Shown here: piece after piece, positions 34,709 through 39,443 of the stretch | How the letters are laid out: each line of letters opens with the position of its first letter | Position numbering within the stretch: the first letter of the stretch is position 1 | From: Deltaproteobacteria bacterium HGW-Deltaproteobacteria-14 | Lineage (GTDB): Bacteria; Myxococcota_A; UBA9042; PHBI01 | DNA: 39,443 bases | Direction: 5' to 3' | Assembly: GCA_002841945.1 (NCBI GenBank) | Contig: PHBI01000023.1 | Span: forward strand, 48,519 to 87,961 | The notes under the pieces: generated by a model | Seen by the model: the letters and a program-made list of their open reading frames with translations, nothing else | Database searches by the model: none | Told to the model about the DNA's origin: nothing | Program-made: the position numbers and the translations under genes

Positions 34709-36386
34709 GGGGCAGCGCGCGCTGGAGCGCGAGCGCCCCGAACATCACCGCCCCGCAGCCGATGACGTTGAACCACAGATAGCCGATGTCGGTGAACGCG
34801 AAGCAGCCGATGACCAGCGCCTCGGCCACGACGGCGGCCCAGAAGACGGCCGTCGCGCCGACGCGCTGGAGGAAGAACGCCGTCAGGAAGATCCCGAGCA
34901 CCGTGCCGTAGAACAGCGAGCCGAGGATGTTCACCGCCTGGATGAGGTTGTCGAGCAGCGACGCGAAGGTCGCGAAGGCGACCGCGACGACCCCCCAGCC
35001 GACCGTGAAGAGCTTGGACGCGCGCAGCGTTCGCCCCTCGCTGGCGCGCGGCCGGATCACGCGCCGGTAGTAGTCCACCGTGGTCGTCGCGCCCAGCGCC
35101 GACAGCTCGCTCGCGATCGACGACATCGCCGCCGCCAGGATGACCGCAACCAGCAGCCCGAGGAGCCCCGCGGGGAGGTTCGCGAGCGCGAAGCTCAAGA
35201 AGATGTAGTCAGCGTCCTTTGTCTCCGCCTCGGGGACGGCCGCGGCGATCGCGACCTTGGCGTCGGCCCGGGTCGCGTCCATCTGCGCCTGGGCGGCGCT
35301 GAGGCGGTCGCGCGCCACCGCCTCCGCCGCCCCGTCACCGGCGTCGCGCGCGGCCAAGAAGGCCGTCGCCGCGTCGCGCCGCGCCGTCACGTCGGCGTCC
35401 CAGCGCGACTCGATGAGGGCGATCTTGGGGCCGTCGGCGGACGCCCGCGCCGCGTCGAGGGTGGGCCCGTTCCAGAACACCGGCGGCGCCACGAAGATGT
35501 GGACCACGAAGACCATCACGCCGAGAAACAGGATCCCGGCCTGCATCGGGATCTTGAACATGCCGTTGAAGAGCAGCCCGAGGCGGCTCTCGGTCACCGA
35601 GCGCCCGCCGAGGTAGCGCCCGACCTGGGACTGGTCGGTGCCGAAGTAGGCGAGCGCCAGAAACAGCCCGCCGGTGAGCCCAGACCAGAGGTTGTAGCGA
35701 TCGTTGAGCGCGAAGGACGCGTCGACGGCGTTGACCCGGCCCAGCGCCCCGGCCAGCGAGACCGCGTCGTCCACGCCGACCCCGCTCGGGAGCTTGCCGC
35801 AGGCGACGAAGCCGGTGGCGACCAGCCCGGCCAGCACCACGATCATCTGCTGCTTCTGGGTCTGCGAGACCGCCTTGGAGCCGCCCGCGACGGTGTAGAG
35901 CACCACGGCGAAGCCGATGCCGATGTTCGTCCAGTAGAGCGGCCAGCCGAGGATGGACGAGAGCAGGATGGCCGGGGCGTAGATGGTGATGCCGGCCGCG
36001 AGCCCGCGGGAGACGAGAAAGAGGCTCGCGCCGAGCAGGCGGACCTTCAGGTCGAAGCGGCGCTCGAGGTACTCGTAGGCGGTGTAGACCCGCATCCGGT
36101 AGTAGATGGGGACGAACACCTTGGCCACGATGACCATCGCCAGCGGCAGCCCGAAGTAGAACTGCACGAAGCGCATCCCGTCCTCGTAGCCCTGCCCGGG
36201 GACCGACAGGAACGTGATGGCGCTCGCCTGGGTCGCCATCACCGAGAGCCCGATGGTCGGCCAGCGCAGCGAGCTGCCGCCGCGCAGATAGCCGTCCATC
36301 GTCTTGGCGCCGCGGTAGCGGACGATGCCCCAGATCACGATGAACGCGGTCGTGGCCCACAGGACCAGCCAGTCGAGGGTGCCCAT
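34683..36386 (-). CDS. Sodium:solute symporter (SSS family)
   Basis: A 567-residue inner-membrane Na+-coupled transporter. The SSS pattern is clear: GGSSLRWPTIGLSVMATQASAITFLSVPG around TM1-2, GGSKAVSQTQ, the FGTDQSQVGRYL region, and LLVAVILAAAMSSIASELSALGA near TM8 (Na+ site). A hydrophilic, Ala/Asp/Arg-rich insertion (about 310-400), possibly coiled-coil, interrupts the core; it is not typical. The ATG at 36386 is 4 bases past the stop of a 52-residue membrane protein and follows a large PIG-L deacetylase. The cargo may therefore be a sugar, acyl or amino product of that enzyme. Substrate unknown. Confidence 0.92.
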   Translation of the reverse strand: MGTLDWLVLWATTAFIVIWGIVRYRGAKTMDGYLRGGSSLRWPTIGLSVMATQASAITFLSVPGQGYEDGMRFVQFYFGLPLAMVIVAKVFVPIYYRMRVYTAYEYLERRFDLKVRLLGASLFLVSRGLAAGITIYAPAILLSSILGWPLYWTNIGIGFAVVLYTVAGGSKAVSQTQKQQMIVVLAGLVATGFVACGKLPSGVGVDDAVSLAGALGRVNAVDASFALNDRYNLWSGLTGGLFLALAYFGTDQSQVGRYLGGRSVTESRLGLLFNGMFKIPMQAGILFLGVMVFVVHIFVAPPVFWNGPTLDAARASADGPKIALIESRWDADVTARRDAATAFLAARDAGDGAAEAVARDRLSAAQAQMDATRADAKVAIAAAVPEAETKDADYIFLSFALANLPAGLLGLLVAVILAAAMSSIASELSALGATTTVDYYRRVIRPRASEGRTLRASKLFTVGWGVVAVAFATFASLLDNLIQAVNILGSLFYGTVLGIFLTAFFLQRVGATAVFWAAVVAEALVIGCFAFTDIGYLWFNVIGCGAVMFGALALQRALPLKGPHTAG

Positions 36387-36390
36387 CGGA

Positions 36391-36549
36391 TCAGCCCGAC
36401 GCCGTGGCGGTCAGCAGCGCCAGGAGCCCGATGATGATCGTCTGAGCGATGAGCAGGGCGAGGTAGACGTTGCGCCAGCGGCGCAGAAACGGCGGCGGGC
36501 CGTCGTCGGGCGGCGCGTCCTCGCGCGCGATGTCGGGCGGGATGTTCAT
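36391..36549 (-). CDS. 52-residue single-span membrane protein, probable symporter subunit
   Basis: A short open frame with one hydrophobic helix (about 30-49, VYLALLIAQTIIIGLLALLTA) preceded by an acidic, Pro-rich N-terminus. Its ATG overlaps the PIG-L stop (ATGA), and its stop is 4 bases before the symporter start. A G-run directly upstream could act as ribosome site. Position and size are like small partner subunits of other SSS transporters, such as DUF485/DUF4212 types, though no sequence match is claimed. Confidence 0.65.
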   Translation of the reverse strand: MNIPPDIAREDAPPDDGPPPFLRRWRNVYLALLIAQTIIIGLLALLTATASG

Positions 36550-39083
36550 CGCCCCCCCCCCAGCGCCAGCAGGTTCGCGAACAGGCGGTAGGCGCCCGGG
36601 ACGCCGGCCGGGAGCTGCCGGAAGAAGGCGAGCCCGGTGTAGACGAAAGCGCCCTTGCCGTGGCGCGCGATCAGGGTCGCGCCGGTCAGCGGGGCCTCGT
36701 CGGGGTCTTGGGTCGAGAGCAGCGGCGCGTAGCGCGGGTCCCATTCGCGCGCGAAGTAGAGCCCGCGCTCCTGAACCCAGCCGGCGAAGTCCCCGGGGCC
36801 GATGGCGTTCGGCTTCGTCAGCGCGCGCGCCCGCGGATCGACGGCGGTCATCTCCGCGGACTCGTCGGTCACGCGGTCCTGGTCGATGACGAAGGGGAAC
36901 GGGCCGATCGGGACCTCACCGAGGGGGCGGCGGCGGGTCGAGGTGACGTACTGCACGACGTAGGTGCCGCCGCGGGCGACGTAGTCCATCAGCCGCGGGT
37001 GGCGGTCGGCGAGGGACGGATCGACGTTGTAGGCCCGGATCCCGGCGACGATGGCGTCGTAGCGGCCGAGGTCCCCGGTCGCGAGGGCCTCGGCGTCGAG
37101 CACCGTGACGTCGTAGCCGACCTGGCGCAGGCTCTCGGCGACCTCGTCGCCCGCCCCGGGGACGTAGCCGACGCGGCGCTTGCCGGTCTCGAGCGCGAAC
37201 GGGACCGCCCGCACCCGGGCCGGCGCGAGCGCCGTGCGCGCCGGGATGTGCGGGTGGCCGATGGCGTCGCGCCGGAGCGCCACCGACACGCCGCCGGCCG
37301 TCCGCGCCAGCGCCTCGAGCGTCCCGTCCTGTGCCGCGCCCCGCGGCGGGGTCACGGTGAACGTCAGCTCGACCGCCTCGCCCGCCTTCGCGAGGCTGAA
37401 CGGGGCGGTCTTTGGTGCAATGCGGTAGCCGTCTGGCGCATTGATCAGCAGCACCCCCGACTGGCCATCAGCGTGCGCCATCACGCGAACGCGAAGAGGC
37501 CGGCTGGCGCCGTTGGGGAGCATCAGGACGTGGGCCGCGGGGGTGACGGTCACCGGGGGCAGCACCTCGACCGGGCGCAGGCGCTCGCCGGCGACGCGAT
37601 CGACCTCGCCGTAGCGCAGGGGGCGAACGACGGTGAGGCGGGCGCCCGCGATCTCGAGGTCGAAGGCGACGGGGAGGTCGGGGGGCCCCTCGGGGCGGAT
37701 GGCCAGGTCTCGGTCGGCGACGGCGAAGCGCCCGGGCGGGCCGCCGGGGGTGGCCGGCTCGGGCGGCTGCGCGAGCCAGAAGGGGGTCGAGAACGCGGCG
37801 GTCGGCGGGAGGGTGATGGCGTGCTCGAGGGTCGTCAGCGCGCCGCGCGCGAGCGCACCCGGCCCGTCGTCGCGGGCGCCGTCGGGCCAGGTCACGCCGC
37901 GCAGGACGACCGCACCGGCGGCGCGGGCGACGACCGTGGCGCTGAGCTCGGCCGTGACCCCGGGGACGACGGCGGGAGCCTGGGCGCGGGGATCGAGCAC
38001 CAGGCCCGCGGCCCCGACCAGCAGCGCGTCCACCTCGGCGAGCTTCGGCGCGCGGGCCGGGTTGTCGCCGGGGAGCCGGGCGAGCTCGGCGCGGATCTTG
38101 GCGAGCAGGGGCAGCGCGCGCTCGGGGTGGTCGGCGTCGAAGCCGGCGAGCGCCGCGGCGAGGTCGGCCTCGAGCGCCTCGGTGCCGGGGTAGCGGGCCC
38201 AGCGCGTGGCGACGGCGGCGAAGGGGTCAGCCGTCGGGGGCGCGACGCCGGGGGCGGTCGCGGTGACCTCGAAGTACTCGAGGGCCGGGCCGTAGCTCGG
38301 GGCGGTCCCGAAGCCCTGGCTCTTGTGCATGGTGCGGCTCTCGGCGGCCACCTCGGAAAACGAGCGCCCGAGGAGCGGGCTATAGCTGCCGGTGTCCACG
38401 GCCAGATAGCCGGACAGGTCCTGGCCTTCCTTGAAGCGCCAGTGGGACTTGTTCTCGAGCAGGACCCGCGCCTGGTGCGGCGGCGGCCCGTCGGGGTCGC
38501 GCGCCGGGTCGGCGGCGGCGGCGAAGGCCTCGCGCGCCAGGATCGCCGAGGCGGTGTGGTGGCCGTGGTTGGGCGGGTTGGTGTCGAAGCGCGTCACGAT
38601 GACGTCGGGCCGGAAGGTCCGGATGATGCGGACGAGATCCGACAGGATGGCGTCCTTGCCCCAGACGCGCAGGGTCTCGTCGGCGCTCTTTGAGTAGCCG
38701 AAGTCGACCGCGCGCGAGAACAGCTGCTCGGCGCCGTCGACGCCGCGCGCGGCGAGCAGCTCATAGGTGCGGACGAGGCCGAGGAGCGGGCCGAGCTCGG
38801 CGCCGACGAGGTTCTGGCCACCGTCGCCGCGGGTCAGCGAGGCGTACGCGACGCGGACCTTGCGGTCGCCGGCGAGGTAGGCGAGCAGCCGCGTGTTCTC
38901 GTCGTCCGGGTGCGCGGCGACGTAGAGCACGCTGCCGACCGTCGCGAGCTTCTCGAGCCCGAGGCGCAGCTCGCCCGCCGAGGGGGGCGCGGGGGCCGGG
39001 GGCGCGGCGCGGGCGGCCGGACGCGGGAGGGCGAAGGCGGACGTGAGCATGATCGCGCCGATGAGCGAGGTGGGGCTGGACAT
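36546..39083 (-). CDS. Large exported PIG-L family deacetylase
   Basis: An 845-residue protein with a signal peptide (about 1-26) and a Pro/Ala linker, then an LmbE/PIG-L Zn-dependent N-deacetylase domain (about 45-280). Metal motif AHPDDE (57-62) and HGHHTAS (173-179) are intact. A middle part (about 360-610) looks like NEW3/alpha-galactosidase-type beta domains (VTPAAHVLMLPNG, FTVTPPRGAAQDGT). A C-terminal alpha/beta domain (about 650-845) resembles a ThuA/glutamine-amidotransferase-like fold (VGYVPGAGDEV, YDAIVAGIRAYNV, HGKGAFVYTGLAFFRQLP). It probably deacetylates a sugar or amino-sugar substrate outside the cytoplasm. First gene of an operon with a small membrane protein and a Na+ symporter. 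Confidence 0.88.
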   Translation of the reverse strand: MSSPTSLIGAIMLTSAFALPRPAARAAPPAPAPPSAGELRLGLEKLATVGSVLYVAAHPDDENTRLLAYLAGDRKVRVAYASLTRGDGGQNLVGAELGPLLGLVRTYELLAARGVDGAEQLFSRAVDFGYSKSADETLRVWGKDAILSDLVRIIRTFRPDVIVTRFDTNPPNHGHHTASAILAREAFAAAADPARDPDGPPPHQARVLLENKSHWRFKEGQDLSGYLAVDTGSYSPLLGRSFSEVAAESRTMHKSQGFGTAPSYGPALEYFEVTATAPGVAPPTADPFAAVATRWARYPGTEALEADLAAALAGFDADHPERALPLLAKIRAELARLPGDNPARAPKLAEVDALLVGAAGLVLDPRAQAPAVVPGVTAELSATVVARAAGAVVLRGVTWPDGARDDGPGALARGALTTLEHAITLPPTAAFSTPFWLAQPPEPATPGGPPGRFAVADRDLAIRPEGPPDLPVAFDLEIAGARLTVVRPLRYGEVDRVAGERLRPVEVLPPVTVTPAAHVLMLPNGASRPLRVRVMAHADGQSGVLLINAPDGYRIAPKTAPFSLAKAGEAVELTFTVTPPRGAAQDGTLEALARTAGGVSVALRRDAIGHPHIPARTALAPARVRAVPFALETGKRRVGYVPGAGDEVAESLRQVGYDVTVLDAEALATGDLGRYDAIVAGIRAYNVDPSLADRHPRLMDYVARGGTYVVQYVTSTRRRPLGEVPIGPFPFVIDQDRVTDESAEMTAVDPRARALTKPNAIGPGDFAGWVQERGLYFAREWDPRYAPLLSTQDPDEAPLTGATLIARHGKGAFVYTGLAFFRQLPAGVPGAYRLFANLLALGGGR

Positions 39084-39270
39084 CGCGCCGGAGCATACCC
39101 GAGGTTGCGCTGAGCGCGACCGGAGAATCGCGCCGTGACCCGGTCAGAACCGCGAAGGTGGCGACCTCCCCTCCTATTGAATGCGCGCGTGAGCAACCGC
39201 GAGATCGGGCGATCCTGCTGGTAACGACTCGGTCGCCCGCGGCATAGAGGGGTCGCCCTGGAGGAAACGC
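39084..39270. other. Divergent spacer, PIG-L gene / last gene
   Basis: 187 bases between two genes transcribed away from each other. It includes the GGAGGAAA ribosome site at 39260-39267. No clear promoter hexamers were found by eye. Confidence 0.4.
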
Positions 39271-39443
39271 GTGTCAGATCCCTTCACCCCAGCCTGGCTC
39301 CGCGACGAGCCCCGCGCGACGGCGTTCCTGCCGCTGGCGTTTCGCGATCCCGCGGCGCGCCGCCGGGCCGTCGAGGACGCCGCGCTGCGGCCCATCGCCC
39401 CCGCCGTTCACGCCGCGATCGCCGCCCAGGAGGCGCGCCGGCC
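39271..39443 (+). CDS. Partial CDS, possible bacillithiol-synthesis BshC N-terminus
   Basis: An open frame from GTG 39271, with a strong GGAGGAAA Shine-Dalgarno 3 bases upstream, runs off the window edge (57 codons). The start reads MSDPFTPAWLRDEPRAT, followed by FLPLAFRDPAARRRAVEDAA and IAAQEARR. This order (aromatic segment, 'FRDPAA', then 'AxxAQxARx') resembles the N-terminus of BshC, the cysteine-adding enzyme of bacillithiol synthesis. The decisive core lies outside the window, so the name is tentative. Confidence 0.5.
   Translation, partial: MSDPFTPAWLRDEPRATAFLPLAFRDPAARRRAVEDAALRPIAPAVHAAIAAQEARR

Noticed and set aside
36550..36562. Run of C residues at the PIG-L 3' end as a possible phase-variation tract
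   Set aside because: The tract lies in the last codons of PIG-L just before the stop; the frame reads cleanly to the coupled ATGA, and one homopolymer alone is not evidence for switching, though it is a place for sequencing error.

Overview
The window is very GC-rich DNA with dense protein-coding genes on both strands. It looks like a chromosome segment of a Myxococcota-type (former Deltaproteobacteria) bacterium. The signs are a MYXO-CTERM-like C-terminal sorting signal, DUF4215-type and MopE-type ('CDGVDNDCDG') Cys/Asp-rich repeats, several large lipoproteins built from eukaryote-like adhesion domains, and an EF-G of the mitochondrial-EFG1/spdEFG1 kind (HIDSGKTT P-loop). No rRNA, tRNA, transposase, integrase, phage gene or CRISPR array was seen. 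The assignment is an inference from protein style; no phylogeny was computed.

Layout. 142-4114 (-): multidomain fibrinogen-like/C1q-like lipoprotein interrupted by a one-base frameshift. 4394-6947 (-): tightly coupled operon of a beta-keto acid cleavage (DUF849) enzyme, a small secreted protein or lipoprotein, and hemE. 7250-8275 (+): aldo/keto reductase. 8301-10415 (-): an LtrA-like membrane domain fused to a KirBac-type inward-rectifier K+ channel. 10480-11088 (-): TVP38/TMEM64 protein, divergent from an acyl-CoA dehydrogenase (11204-12349) across an AT-rich, operator-like site. 12647-19073 (+): about 2,140-residue choice-of-anchor-L / lamin-tail / Ca-binding-repeat protein ending in a MYXO-CTERM-like signal, broken by a frameshift inside its repeats. 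19256-23959 (-): 1,567-residue Ig/cadherin/lamin-tail lipoprotein. 24357-25452 (+): SatD-family protein with a small membrane partner. 25465-27807 (-): paralogue of the first lipoprotein. 27946-29708 (-): aspartoacylase-family hydrolase and GAPDH. 30137-32230 (+): EF-G. 32428-32685 (+): small CxxC protein. 32721-33386 (-): lipB. 33443-34708 (+): M23 peptidase-like protein. 34683-39083 (-): operon of a large secreted PIG-L deacetylase, a 52-residue membrane protein and a sodium:solute symporter. 39271-end (+): start of a probable BshC-like protein.

Two themes stand out. One is housekeeping metabolism (heme, glycolysis, lipoylation, translation, fatty-acid oxidation). The other is a set of four very large exported proteins carrying adhesion or recognition modules (fibrinogen-like, C1q/TNF-like, lamin-tail, Ig/cadherin, Ca-binding repeats), which suggests investment in surface interaction. 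Two of these four are frameshifted in this sequence, so they may be sequencing errors in repeats, decaying genes or variable-expression genes. The most novel architecture is the LtrA-KirBac fusion. The SatD/membrane-protein pair and the PIG-L/small-TM/symporter operon are the best candidates for little-described functional systems.
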